Positions 12,249 to 24,465 of a DNA stretch of 64,000 nt are shown piece after piece. The DNA comes from Coprinus comatus (Eukaryota; Basidiomycota; Agaricomycetes; Agaricales; Agaricaceae). Location: assembly GCA_034638255.1 (NCBI GenBank), contig JAWPGT010000005.1, positions 1,116,001 to 1,180,000 on the forward strand, written 5' to 3'. The notes below the pieces were generated by a model. It was not told the origin of the DNA. It did no database searches and was given only the letters and a program-made list of their open reading frames with translations. Numbering within the stretch: the first letter of the stretch is position 1; every line of letters starts with the position of its first letter. A program made the translations under genes and the position numbers.

Positions 12249-14443
12249 TCACTGAGTACCCGCATCACGATTGCATTGTTTTCGACAACACTCTTTCTCA
12301 GAAACAACGATAAATTGTGACCCGTCGCATTTGCGCTGGCTTGAGTTCACAATGACATGACGTTGCTAAAAAGAAAATGGAGAATTAGTTTTGAGAATAC
12401 ATCATAATTCCATGCGACTCACTATGGAACTCCAGCAACTGTAAGCATAATTTGGATCGCAGTGTTGACAAGCAACAATATGGTTTTTTTTATCAAACTG
12501 TGTAACACTCAGTGGTTCTGGTTTCTCCCCACATAACGTTAATACTCTCAAAAGTGACCCTTCGAATTTGAGACCGCTCGTGAGATTCCACGGTAGACCA
12601 ATGCAATGATCATAGCAAGTTCCCAATATATCGACCCATTTGTGCGTTGCTCTTGCTGCTATCCAGGTTTCCTCTTTTACACAATGATGAGATAATGCTT
12701 TGCAATAGGGTAGAATCTCATCAGAGCAATCACAGCGAAAGGCGACACCTGTAAAGTCCTCCATATCGTAGCTCTCCTTGATTTCCATGAGACTCGAGGC
12801 TTTTAAGTCCTCTGGCAAAAGATCGCGTAGGCACCGCTGACGTCGCTTATGTATTTCTCGCGCACAAACTTCGATCTGTGTGTCTAGTTTTTCGGTCTCC
12901 TCAATAATCGGATCCGACTCGATTGACTCCGAGAATATAATGGTTTTAAAGGGTTCCACGTCCAAGAAATCGAGGTACCAAGGAAGATATTGTTGATTAG
13001 TTTCGACTGTCAATTTCCATGCCCCAACGCGGTCGAATAGAACATCCATGCGCTGCCCCATCCTTTCTAGACATTCGTTGGCTAACCGTTCTTTTCGTGC
13101 TTGCTCCATTTTCTTGTTGAGCTGGGGGCGAATCTTTTCCCAAACTTGTTGTTATACATCAGTTGTTTCATGCTAAGGTACAGACAGACAAGATGATTGT
13201 ACACCTACCTAGTGCAATTGAGTCTTTTTTGAGATAAGGACGGAGGATGTTATTAACGACCTCTTCTGAAAGCAAAGTAAGTTCAAGATCCCAGCCTGTT
13301 CATGTGATTAACACATTGATAAATTACAACGGTTTAAATGGCCTACCTTCTTCCTTTATGTTACGTAGAAGCCTGCAAAACATATTTTTAGCACCGATTT
13401 GAGTGGAGGCTGAGAAACACTTGCATTTGTTCCTTCATTTCAGCGATATCCTCAATATCTTCCTCTTTTTCGGACACATGTCTTCTCGTCCAGTATTCAA
13501 TATTATCGGCACCCTGCCTTTTCTGTAAGCAAGGTCTATACACAAGGGCCGTATAGGATAGATACCTGAGTCCTATCATGCATCCATTCAAGCCTTTCGA
13601 TTGCAGCTTTAGTCCATGAAGCTGAATGCACTTTATATTTACGGAGTTTATTTTGGACAAGTTCCCAATCTGCGCGTAAGACATATCCCTTGTTAGCGGG
13701 TCCCTGATAAAATGGTAAGAATAATTTATTATCCCGTATATGCTCAAAGTTTTTGACTAAGAACCTGTGAACCAAAAATAATACATTACACATATTCTTT
13801 TATTTCATGAAACCTACTCACCTATTTGTGTTCTTCATGCACTTAGAACAAACACGGGCTCGATATTCCCAAAGAGCTCGAGCATTAGAAGACTTACAGC
13901 CCTGTTGTCATTAATCAGTCGAAGATAAAATAGGGAATATATTACCGAACTTACGGGCATCATGCAAGACTTGTTGAATACCAACCGGACAAATCGGTGA
14001 AGGCTGATTTCCTTAGGGCAAGGCGGAAGGGGTCTTTCATTTAATGAATTGAGCTTCTTTATGACCTGGGTACAATCCTAGATATGATGAAAGAGGCCAT
14101 ACAACTATTACGGACCTACCTTTGGCAAAACATGGTTCATCATGGTAGCGCGTAGTGTCACGCATGTAAAGGACAAACGTAGGATATCCCAAGGATCAAG
14201 GTATTGGGCCACTTCGTAAAACATATCATCTGGTAATTGACTGATATGACTTTTCTTCTTCACGTTTTTAGGAACACGACCAACAGGTTTCGAGTTGTCT
14301 TCGGCTTCGACCTTAGTACGTTTCCGGGGTGGTCTACGTTGTCGCTTAGGCGCGAGCTCTTCTGCTTCTGAACTGGGTGAAGAGTCATTATGGTAATTAA
14401 CACTTTCTCCCCTTGCTTTTACTCTTGCAGAAGCCCTGGCCAT
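12249..14443 (-). CDS. F-box-like, cysteine-rich protein (paralogue C)
   Basis: Intact reference member of the tandem array. It starts MARASARVKARGE at 14443 with the basic stretch RQRRPPRKRTK. The F-box-like segment reads SHISQLPDDMFYEVAQYLDP, ILRLSFTCVTL. Next come SLHRFVRLVFNKSCMMP, GCKSSNARALWEYRARVCSKC, a helical basic/acidic region (MEQARKERLANECLERMGQR), FRCDCSDEILPYCKALSHHC, LPWNLTSGLKFEGSLLRVL, ACQHC and a last exon with KCDGSQFIVVSEKECCRKQ. The repeated Cys/His pairs suggest zinc sites. Function is inferred as an SCF adaptor; no substrate can be guessed. Its ATG is only 166 bp from the stop of tryptophan synthase, so its promoter must be compact. Confidence 0.8.
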
Positions 14444-14609
14444 AGTGATTGTGAAGGTAGTTGCAGAGAAGTATGTGGTCAGTAACGTGTCACTAATAAG
14501 TCGCGTCTCGGACCCCGAAACTCGGACATTAATGTTTTAATTCCAAAAGGAAACATACTAAGTTACAAATCCAAGCAATTCAATACATTTAACACACAAG
14601 ATTTAATTT

Positions 14610-17236
14610 CTAAGGACGATCAGCGGGAGACCTCGAGGCGATGTGCCAGTCAAGAATGTCAGCCCACTTTGGAAGGAGCTCAGATATTTGTTCTACATCT
14701 TTGTCACCACGTCCAGATAAACACTACACAAATAATTAGGTGAAGCAAATTATTGTAGAAACCATACTCACCACAACAATATCCTGATCCTTGGGAAGAG
14801 TTGCGGCAACGCGTACGGCCTCCCATATCGCGTGAGATGATTCCAAAGCTGTGAGTGTATGAGTATTGGTATTGACACGGTGCTCATGCATTATCCACGA
14901 ACCAGGTATGATGCCCTCCTTCTGAGTAAGCATCCTAAAGCCACGAAGAGCCTCCTCATCAGTGGCTACTACATATTCTGCTCTTCCAGAATCCTTCAAC
15001 CAAGCATGCTCTGGCCCGACACCAGGATAGTCAAGACCAGCACTGATAGAATGTGTTTCGATAATCTGCCCATCCTTATCTTGTAGGATGTATGTTCTCA
15101 CGCCATGTAAAACTCCTGGTTGACCAAGAGTTAGAGTTGCACTGTGTCTGTCACCTTCGACACCTAGAAGAGCGTATGATTTCAGAAGTTGTAACTCTCG
15201 AAAAATAGTATGTACTGACCCTCTCCTCCAGCCTCAACACCGATGAGACGAACATTTTTGTCAGGAATGAACTCATAGAAAGTACCAATAGCATTGCTTC
15301 CACCACCTACACAAGCAATGACTACCTCAGGAAGCTTGCCTTTGACCTCTTGGAATTGTTCTTTAATTTCCTGGCCAATAACCTTCTGGAAGTCACGGAC
15401 GATGGTAGGGAAAGGGTGAGGTCCAATGGCAGATCCAACAATATAATGTGTCTCCGCAAGGTTAGTTACCCAATCGCGCATAGCCTCATTAACTGCATCC
15501 TTGAGTGTACATGAACCGGAGTGGACAGGGATAACCTTTCCACCAAGCATCTCAATTCGGAATACATTGAGTGCTTGCCTTCGTACATCTTCAGCACCCA
15601 TGTAGATGATGCACTCCATACCAAACTTAGCGCATACAGTGGCCGTCGCTACACCATGCTGACCGGCTCCCGTTTCCGCAATAATGCGTTTTTTCCCTAG
15701 ACGGCGAGCTAACAGGATCTATTTGATGTGTTAAAAACTCCGAATCCTAATAGACACAATTTAGACGGACCTGACCGATAGCATTGTTGATCTTGTGAGA
15801 ACCTGTATGATTACTGGGTTACACTCCTTCAGTCGTGGTTTCGAAAATTGATGGAATGTATCTTACAGGTCCTCTCTCTTCAACCAGATACCAGCACCAC
15901 CAGCAAGATCAGTGAGGTTTTTCGCATAGTAGAGGTTAGAAGGGCGGTTGATATAACCAAAGTGGCTACGGAATTCTTCCCAGAACTCAGGATCCGCCAT
16001 CGCGTTTTTATGTGCTTCTTCAAGTTCAGCCAAGCAATCTACCAATGCTTCTGGCACGTATTGGCCCCCAAATTGACCGAATCTGGCAGGAAGCGCATTA
16101 CCATCTACATCCTTCGCTTTCGATTTGGTAGAAGGGGTTGTCACCTGCGGGATAGCTATCGGAGGGGATCGAACTCTCTCTGGTTCTCCGTGACCAGCGA
16201 CTTCAAGGCAGTATTTTGTGATGTTGGTGCTGATTTCTCCAGCAGAGGAATTCTTAATGACGCTTGCGAGACGGCTGCCAATGACAACACCATCAGCTCC
16301 GGCGTCGGCTACATAATTGAAATGATCCCTGGTGGCAACACCAAAACCAACAGCAAGAGGAACAGAAGTGAGTTCGCGAACACGGGAAATTATGGCGGGA
16401 AGTTCAGTATTCATTTTGGAGGTATCCGCTGAGCCAGTTGTTCCCATCTATGAATTGCTCAGCTCTTGTGCGGCAATTTCAGCGCAAAAAGCTCACCTTG
16501 GAAACAACGTAAATGAAACTGTCTGCTATAGAACCCAAAAACTTGATACGACTTAAGGTGGTGGACGGCGCCACTAGAGGCACATATGAGAGTCTATAAA
16601 TATTCAGCTCCTGGATCAAAATCACTATACATATGAGTGACGACATACCGAGCTGCGGTACACTTTTCTCGGAAAGTAATTGCTTCCTCAGGTGGCAAAT
16701 CGACCATGATGAAACCATTTGCTCCCGCTCCCGCTGCATCTTGAATCGCTTTGTCTTCTCCATAGGCAAGCAAGGGATTATAATAACCTGTAAGATATGA
16801 ATAAAACGCTACAAATTACGAGTAAAATGACACATACCCATGAGGATCACCGGCACTGTCAATCCTTGGTTTCGTGCCTCTTTGAGTTGACCTAATACGG
16901 TTGTATAATCGATGCCGTTTTTGAGAGCAACCTGGGGTGAAATAAGAATGAGGTAAATAAGGTATACGTTGTTATACACACTGTGTTTGTAGCTTGAATC
17001 GCGGGTCCGTCTGCCATAGGATCGGAGAAAGGTACCCCAAGCTCTATGATATCAGCACCTCCCGCCTGCATTGACAGCAAAATTGAGGGTGTATCATCCT
17101 TAGTGGGATAGCCAGCTGTGACGAAGGTGATGAGAGCTGGGGTGCCCTAGTAAAAAATTAGCGCGAGGGTGAATTGCGACAACTAGGACACTACCTGTGC
17201 ATTTTTCTTCTGAAATACTTGTTTGAGGGCTTCCAT
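14610..17236 (-). CDS. TRP5: Tryptophan synthase, fused alpha and beta domains
   Basis: Starts [14 protein letters not shown] at 17236. The alpha domain has [19 protein letters not shown] (catalytic Glu and Asp region) and [15 protein letters not shown] linker leads to the beta domain [20 protein letters not shown], with the PLP lysine in [48 protein letters not shown] and the C-terminal SGRGDKD. It converts indole-3-glycerol phosphate plus serine to tryptophan in the cytosol. Gene order alpha then beta in one chain is the fungal arrangement. Introns are small; one near 14880-14935 is a multiple of three and would otherwise read through. A TGACTC motif lies 18 bp upstream of the ATG. Confidence 0.96.
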
Positions 17237-17376
17237 GGTGGAGAATTGGTGAATGACTCGACGGAGCCTGGTTTTCAAATATCTTGATCTAAGCGAGCCA
17301 CGTGCTTAGAATGATCGATGTGGTGATCATGAAGTGCTCCGCTGTTGCCGCGAAGAGTCTCCGGACTTCAACAACA
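17237..17376. promoter_or_regulatory. 140 bp divergent promoter of TRP5 and asparaginase
   Basis: Holds TGACTC at 17254-17259, the core recognised by Gcn4/Cpc1-type bZIP factors of general amino-acid control, and a CACGTG E-box at 17299-17304. Both flanking genes concern amino-acid metabolism. The motif matches are direct; function is inferred. Confidence 0.5.
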
Positions 17377-19968
17377 ATGGACAATTCTCAGTTCGCTAAT
17401 GAATCAACAGTTCTTGTTATATATACAGGCGCGTCTCAGTTGCAAAGTCCGATCTGTTCCTAACACTACGTGTAGGCGGTACTATTGGTATGCTCGTCGG
17501 CCAACAAGGCTATGTTCCAGAGCCTTATTTTCTGACGGAAACACTGAGGAGTCAAAACCGCTTTCACGACCCTCTACAAGATTCCTTGTTCTCTCATGCC
17601 GGTACTGTGCAAGGCTTCCGGGAATGGAGCAGCGGTAGCGGCAGGTCCAGTCCCCAGCCTTTAACGAATATCACTACTATGCCAGATGCACATCCTACTT
17701 TGTTGGTGCGATCAACACGTCCCATTGGTGAACCGCTTTTGAACCCCAATGAGTCCACTACAAGGAAACAACCGAGATTCGTCAAAGTGGCAGAAGATGT
17801 TTATGAGGCGTACCTGCCTAGTCTTGTAACCCCTCGTAGCAAAGTACCTGGAGATACAAGCAGTAAAGCTATTCGTTACGCCATACTCGAGGTACCCATA
17901 TACCATGTATATGTCTCTTTCCATGCTCACTCGAGGTGGAACTCAGTGGAACCCTCTTTTGGATAGCAGCAATATGGATATTCAAGGTATGTAGTTGTGT
18001 ACTTCCTACGAGAACTAGGAACTGAGAGGATATTTCAAAGACTGGATCCGGCTCGCCACGGAGATCGAGCTCAATTATCACTTCGACGCATTTGTCGTTC
18101 TTCACGGAACAGATACCATGTCATATACATCCAGTGCATTGAGCTTTCTCCTCGAAGACCTCGGTAAAACAGTGGTGGGTTTAATTTGTAGAACAAATAA
18201 TAGTGCACTTCTTGATTCTTCTTCATAAAAATAGATTATAACTGGCGCGCAAATACCTATGTCTCAGCTAAGGAATGATGCCGTGGATAACTTGATGGGC
18301 GCACTCACCATTGCAGGTCATTATATCATTCCAGGTTTGTACTTCCTATACATCATCCCAGATATATCCTTCTCAAATCAAATAGAATGTTGTACCTATT
18401 TTAACCACACACTTTATCGCGGTAACAGAGTCACGAAAATGTCCTCTTACGATTTGGCAGCTTTTGAGAGCCCTAATTTCCCTCCCATAGTGAAAGGTAA
18501 GTCGACCCCGCTATTTACAATTTTACGGTACTAATAATAATAATCCATCTTAGTTGGTATTGATATCACTGTGAATTGGGAAGCCGTAATCAGACAAACA
18601 GGACTTCGCAAATTTAGAGCGCATAAAGGCAATTCATTCATCAACAATGTGATAATCTACATATACTTACCAACGTTTTTTTTCTATCCCAGACATGAGT
18701 CCACATGTAGGTAAATACCAGGTGCTTTAACCCCATATGATCATAGAATCAATACCTCACAGCAACACTTCGACTATTTCCTGGAATCACGGGCGCTACT
18801 ATTAAAGCCTTTTGTGCTCCTCCGATCCGGGGAGTAGTACTCGAAACATTCGGGGCAGGGAATGCTCCGCAAAGAACGGATCTAATAGAAGCCCTGAAAG
18901 AAGCCTGCGATAGAGGTGTTGTGATTGTTGCAATCTCACAATGCGTGAAAGGTTCCGTATCAGACGCGTATGAGACTGCCAGAACATTACTTCAAGCAGG
19001 GATTGTGCCAGGTAGTGATCTAACACCAGAGGTAAGTTGGGATATATATTATTGTAACCTTATGTTCATGATTAGCCTTTCTTTTTTACAGTGCGCGTTG
19101 ACCAAGCTAAGCTACCTTCTTTCCAAACCTGACTTGACAATTAAACAAATCCGGGAACTCATTGGTATTCCGCTCAGAGGAGAATTAACACGACCATCTG
19201 CAACAGTTGCTACTCATACTGCAATCGAGAACAATCTTGAAACGATTCAACATGTCCTATCTCAATTTGTTCGACTTAATCGACCTCCTTCCCTCACTCC
19301 CCAGATCGTCGTAACCTCTGAAGCCATAGACACAGCATCTAAAGCCCAAGATGCGGCAGCTCCGTGGACATGGACAGCTGCTGAAGCAGCCACAGCAGAA
19401 GCAGTTCTTTTACCTTCTCTCATTCATCTTGCAGTTTCAAAGAATGACTTGGATAGTTTACGCTATTGCATACAAACAGAAATAGAAAAGGCACAGGTAG
19501 ATCAATATGGTGAAACTGGTTCAAGGAGACATGGTCATGCAAGCATTGCTGGTGGTATTGTGAATTGCTTAGACCCTGGTTCTGGAAGATCTCCTTTGCA
19601 TGTGGCAGCGCTTAATGGGCATGTAGAGGCAGTTTCCATGTTATTGCAATCAGGTGCTCTTGTGCATCTCAGAGATTCTTTGGGACACACTGCATTATAT
19701 TATGTGCGTATATTCCATTTTTAAAGATATGTTGTTTTCATTAAGGTTTGCATAACAGGCTGCACGTCAGAATCATTCAGATGTAGTTGAAGTTCTTGTC
19801 CAAGCTGGAGCAACGCTTGGTGGCTTTGATGCAAGCTTTGTCGACCTGGCTGTTAAAAATGCTTTACGTACTGGTGATAGAGCTTCTTTGAGAATCTGGG
19901 CTCGCACCGGTATTACGATGTCAGGATTTTCTACCGAAAGTTTAGAGTTTCCAGAATCCGGTTCCTAA
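17377..19968 (+). CDS. L-asparaginase with C-terminal ankyrin repeats
   Basis: The ATG at 17377 sits in an ACAACA leader. The N-terminal motif YTGGTIGM (catalytic Thr) is assembled across a 47-nt intron (17429-17475) with a GC donor. Then come VLHGTDTMSYTSSALSFLLE (second catalytic Thr-Asp), IITGAQIPMSQLRNDAVDNL, APPIRGVVLETFGAGNAP and AISQCVKGSV. After a Ser/Thr/Ala-rich linker there are ankyrin repeats (GRSPLHVAALNGHVEAVSMLL, GHTALYY then ARQNHSDVVEVLVQAGATL). This is the cytosolic asparaginase type related to human ASPG, hydrolysing asparagine to aspartate and ammonia. The stop at 19966-19968 is convergent with CSM1. Confidence 0.92.
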
Positions 19969-20124
19969 TTGAAATATAGATAGACAAATAGCATTACAAA
20001 TTGTTTAGTGGATTAGACTGTTCAAAACTTCCCAATACCTACAAGAACAGACTTCGCAAGTAATATATCACCAGGTAGAAACAAATTGGCAAGAAAGAAA
20101 AAACCGAAACCAAGAGACCAAAAA

Positions 20125-22065
20125 TCACTCGACCATGCCCTCTTCTTCACTGTCCACCTGATTTGATTTTACTATGTCCTCAAAATTGGTATATAGTGAT
20201 CTTAGGAACAAGGCGAGCTGTACTCGTTCGAATTGGAACGCAGTATTTAGGAACCCGAGTTGTTCAACGAATTCGGGTGCTTCTTGTTCTAGTTGTGAGG
20301 GGGTATATTGGATCCATTCCATTCGTTCTCCTTCAATTTCATCTTGATATGAACGTAATGAGAAGTTCAGACCTAAGCAACAAGTTGAGAATCAATACCT
20401 AAAATAGATGAGCTGGGACGAACTGTATGTAGTAGCTTTTTCTGAATCCGATTCGTTGGTATGGGTATAACAACAATTGAACATCCATTCATCGTTCCTG
20501 AATTTTCCCATCGATGATCGAATGTTGATAATGATGATATTTGTTAGATCCTCGTATAATTTAATTGCTTCTCCATGTTTTGGATCTTCTCCAATGAGGC
20601 CAGACCGAGGTGTCGCTTGTGGTTGTCTTGTAGATGCTTGTTTCGCCAAGGAATTTGCTCTATCAATTTCTGCTTTTAGCTCTATTCTTAAGTCTTTCTC
20701 TGCAAAGAAAAATAGGCACAAGAATGTAAATCTAAATAGAATTATGCGTGATAAGAAACACGCACCTAGCTGTTTAAATTCCTCTATTTGCTGATCTTTT
20801 GAACGCATTGTTTCCTTTGAGTTCTCTAACTCCTTCTTTAGTCTGGACACTTCTTGATCAAGCGATTGTCGTTCTTCATCCGCTGTTTCTCGTGTTATGA
20901 GGTGTAATATTGATGATTTCCCAGACCCAGCAAGTAGTTGCTTCTTTGTTAGTTGTTCTGTTAGCGCCTTGTTGACATCTTCCAGCCCTATTTTGATACA
21001 GTCAATGTCACTCGTTATTCAACGCATATTTGATTTGACTTTATCGACTAACCTCTTATTTTCGCCTCATATCGTTCCTCTGATTCGCGCATAGCAGCTT
21101 CTGCCTCAGTCTCTCGAATTCTAAACAATTCCTCCATTTGATGTGATAGTGCTTCCTTCTCCTTCTCTAGCTACCGTATCCAAAGAAAGTCTTAGGAAAA
21201 AAAGAAGTGACACTGAGAAGATTCTAACTCACCCGAGCGATTTTTTCTTTCAACCTTGCCAATTCTTTGTCCTTTGCGGTATCAATGGCATTTGCAGTTA
21301 CGCTTGGTTGACCAACACGATCAAGTAACGCATTTACTCCCTCTGGTCCTTCTAGTACGTTTTCCAAATCCTTTTCCAAATCCTTTCCTTTCTTTGCCTT
21401 GCCCTTATTGGTAACACTTGATCTATCTTTCGCCTTTACTCCATTCCTAACATTCGTTTGTGAAGGTGGAGGATTAACGTGTACAACATCCTCTTCTTCA
21501 TCCTCTTCATCTTCCTCTTCACTAGCTTGTACTACAATAGTTTTAACAGACTTCTGTTTCTGTCTTTGTTGCCGTGGTTGTGGTTGTGGTTTCGTTTTCC
21601 CATTCGTCTTTCCTTTCTGTTGTCTTCCATTAATTCCTTTCTCCACAATCTCAACTTGTCTTTCCTCATCATCACTACTTTCAACAACCACATCATCATC
21701 TTCAATATATACCATTGTAGCTTTCAAATCTTCCTCTACAGCTTTAACTCCAACTCCACCTTTTCTTTTCTTGGTCGCATTCCCACTAGTAGTAGTAGCA
21801 GTAGTAGTATTTGCCAATGTTCGTTTTGTTGAAGGTCCAGGGTCACGATCATCTACTATTCTCTGTTGTTGCTGTTTCTCATCCGTTTTCTTTTTTGATG
21901 TACCAGCTTTCGTTCTCTGTTTTATTGGTCCAGGAGTAGTAGGCCCAAATCCGCCTTTTGTGTTTTAAAAAAAAACGTTTGTTGTCATAATTCCCTAAGT
22001 TGATGCTTTTATTTGATACGTCTATACAAATATAAGAACATACCTAGATCAAAATTATCAGACAT
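20125..22065 (-). CDS. Csm1/Pcs1-like chromosome segregation protein
   Basis: Starts MSDNFDLG at 22065. The N-terminal half is low-complexity and charged (acidic run EEEDEEDEEEDVV, basic KKRKGGVGVK), typical of an unstructured tail. A long coiled coil follows (LARLKEKIAR, ALSHQMEELFRIRETE, SRLKKELENSKETM). The C-terminal globular part (KLYEDLTNIIIINI, EGERMEWIQYTPSQL, VEQLGFLNTAFQFERVQLALFL) matches the Csm1/Pcs1 C-terminal domain. Family members form monopolin-like V-shaped dimers at kinetochores and rDNA and prevent merotelic attachment. The upstream region contains an MCB-type palindrome, fitting cell-cycle control. Family call from domain pattern; symbol withheld because orthology was not tested. 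Confidence 0.78.
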
Positions 22066-22133
22066 GGAAAAGTGAAAGATTCAAAGTTTAAACACTGGGG
22101 AATAGAACCGACAAGTTTATGACGGCAGCAAGA

Positions 22134-22151
22134 ACACAAACGCGTTTGTGT
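22134..22151. promoter_or_regulatory. 18 bp palindrome centred on ACGCGT upstream of CSM1-like gene
   Basis: A perfect inverted repeat whose core ACGCGT (22140-22145) is the MluI cell-cycle box bound by MBF in yeasts. It lies 69-86 bp upstream of the ATG at 22065. A CACGTG E-box follows at 22165-22170. Confidence 0.5.
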
Positions 22152-22549
22152 GAGTTAGGAGATCCACGTGACGTATTTTGCGTCATGTTCAACGCGACGC
22201 GACGACTTAGGACTTTTTAATTAAGCATATGTAAACAAAATATTGATTTCTATTCAGATGCTCGGAGACTGATTAAACAATAATAATTACTACAATAAAT
22301 TGATAGTGAAAGTAGCGCGGAAAACATGAACATTGCAAAGAGAATGACAGATATGAACGAAAGCGACCCAAGAATGATACAAAGTCCAGAAATATGTTGA
22401 GATGATTTGATGAAAACGAACGAACGAGCGCGATGAATGAAGGATGAGAAATGGCTAAGGAAAATGAAAGCCGTTCTACGACTACTAAGAGGAAGGAAAA
22501 AACGAGTGTGCATGCGACGTTATAAAATGGTGGGGTATCCAGGAAAAAA

Positions 22550-24361
22550 TCAATAGGAGGAAGTGCCCAACAAAGGTGCTGTTTCCGTGTCGTCGTCACT
22601 GTCAGGTTGAGGCGTACAGTCCCACTTCCTCCGAGCGTTTGCTACTTCTAGCGACGCTCTCACACTAGCAGTTGCCCCATTGTCCTGCTGGTATGCAGGA
22701 GTATACAGTGGCAGTGGTACAGAGTAGTCGACCCTTCTCTCCCCATTTGTGTCATATAGTTGTGAATAAGCAGGCAAGGTCGGGGCATATGGTTCAACAA
22801 CAGGTAAAGAGGGTCTTGAACTCTGTTCTGAAGACGATGCTTGGAGCATAGGAGGCTCTGGTGACGGTGCCACAAAACCAAATGTAACAGGGACCGAGAA
22901 ATTCAATCGTGCCTGGATGACTTCGTTGGTACCAGGATGGTTATATGAGCAAGTAGCAGAAATCGTCACTTGATGGCACACAACGAATAGAGGGGTCGAT
23001 GCAGTGGGTCGAAGAACAAGAGCAGGGGGCCAGTTCCAATTTGCATCTTTATCTGACAAGGCAGTGGCTTTGTCTGCAAAAGGAATTTGCATATCCAATG
23101 TATACCAGGACGATTGTCCATCCGATGAGGACATGTCGGCGAAAATATAATTATTTTCCGATAGTTTGTGTTTTCCTGTCTCGTTGGGAGGTAAGAGAGA
23201 TAATGTTCGGGAGATCGCATCGCATCGACGACTGGAAAGTGGGAAAACGCCAACATCAAAAATTAAGCCAACGGGGGAAGGGTTAAGAAGAGGTTCATTG
23301 GGAGGTTGTTGCTTGGGTGGCGGTAAGGGGTATCTCGTTGCATAGTTTGTAGACGGACGGCTCCTGAATTAAAAAAAAAATTAACACTAGAAGTTCGGTA
23401 TTATCAGAAAACATTTCGCTTACCGGCACTTTTCCATTTGGTGCAAATCAATCTGGACATCGACGAGTTGGATTCGTTTACAATCTTCCTCTGACAGTCC
23501 ATCAGCGCGCATACGTAAGGTCACGGACAGCTTCTTTTCATCCATGTTCACAAGCTCGGGGACAGACAAGAGAACCTGGATCTTGGAGAGAAGCTCATAA
23601 GAGATACGTTTCTCCTCCCCATCTTTAGATGTAAAGGTGGGGTTCTTGACAAGATAGTTGATGGTTCCAAATGTATGCGGCTCATGAGAGGGTGGGGCAG
23701 CATATCTGCACACACCAACAGCTTGTTCTGATTGGACTATTTTGGTCCTTGACCAGAATGGGGCACATAGCGCCGCTAAGCCCCAAGGACCTCTGGTCTC
23801 GTCCAAATCGATTAACGTTGCTGTTGCATAAAGACCATACCGTACGCCCGTATTATCGGGCGAGAAGATTGAAGCAGGCAACCACCCTGGAACTGTGATA
23901 TTGAAAACAATGTTCCATACAGCTGCCAACACGAGATCACATGAGCCAAGAGTTTCGAACAAGGACATCTGTCGCTTAGGACAATGGACATACATGATTT
24001 TCCAGATTCTTCATGGCCTTCATTAGATAGCTCGATCCCTTCCTCTGCAGGGACAAGCTCGCGGGTGATGGTGCATAGGCGAACTGCAGAATAGCTGATG
24101 ACTTGAGTGAAAATTTCAGCCTGGCCCTCGAATGTAAGCGATAGGGATTTCAAGAGATATCTAGCCGTTTGGCGGGTGCCCAAGAAGGAGTTGGAGGGAG
24201 AGAATGAAATGGAAACATGGCCCGACAGCGAGTATGCGGACCTGGATATTGTTTAGTTAGTGGGGGGGTGGAGGGTGGAGGTGGACAGCTCACATAGGAT
24301 CTGGGTCGCCATACATAGAAAGATGGTCAGCATGGGGATGTATGGCGAGAGAGACAGACAT
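22550..24361 (-). CDS. Arrestin-like protein
   Basis: Starts MSVSLAIHPHADHLSMYGDP at 24361. Two beta-sandwich-like halves are visible: SAYSLSGHVSISFSPSNSF, KSLSLTFEGQAEIF, then WNIVFNITVPGWLPASIFSP (the arrestin-like P-G-W-LP block), GVRYGLYATATLIDLDE. The C-terminal half has Pro/Ser-rich segments (LPVVEPYAPTLPAYSQLYD) and ends TETAPLLGTSSY. The intron joining SGKS to WNIVF uses a GTATGT donor and the GGCAG acceptor before CTGTATGG; a shorter splice would break the frame. Related agaric proteins are annotated as arrestin-like adaptors for ubiquitin-driven transporter endocytosis. PxY-type motifs (PAYSQLY, TPAYQQ) are present but no strict PPxY is seen. Confidence 0.68.
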
Positions 24362-24465
24362 TGGGGGCGTAGAGGGCAGGAAACATGAAAGAACTTATAT
24401 AGCACAACAGAACAACACCAGATCCAATCTCAAACTGCCCTAATATAGAAGGTGTAATACTCTGA

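Noticed and set aside
23900..24180. A 19-nt intron (GTATGT to CTAAG) inside the arrestin-like gene
   Set aside because: It does not restore the frame; a longer intron with the same donor and the GGCAG acceptor before CTGTATGG gives the conserved WNIVFNITVPGW block.
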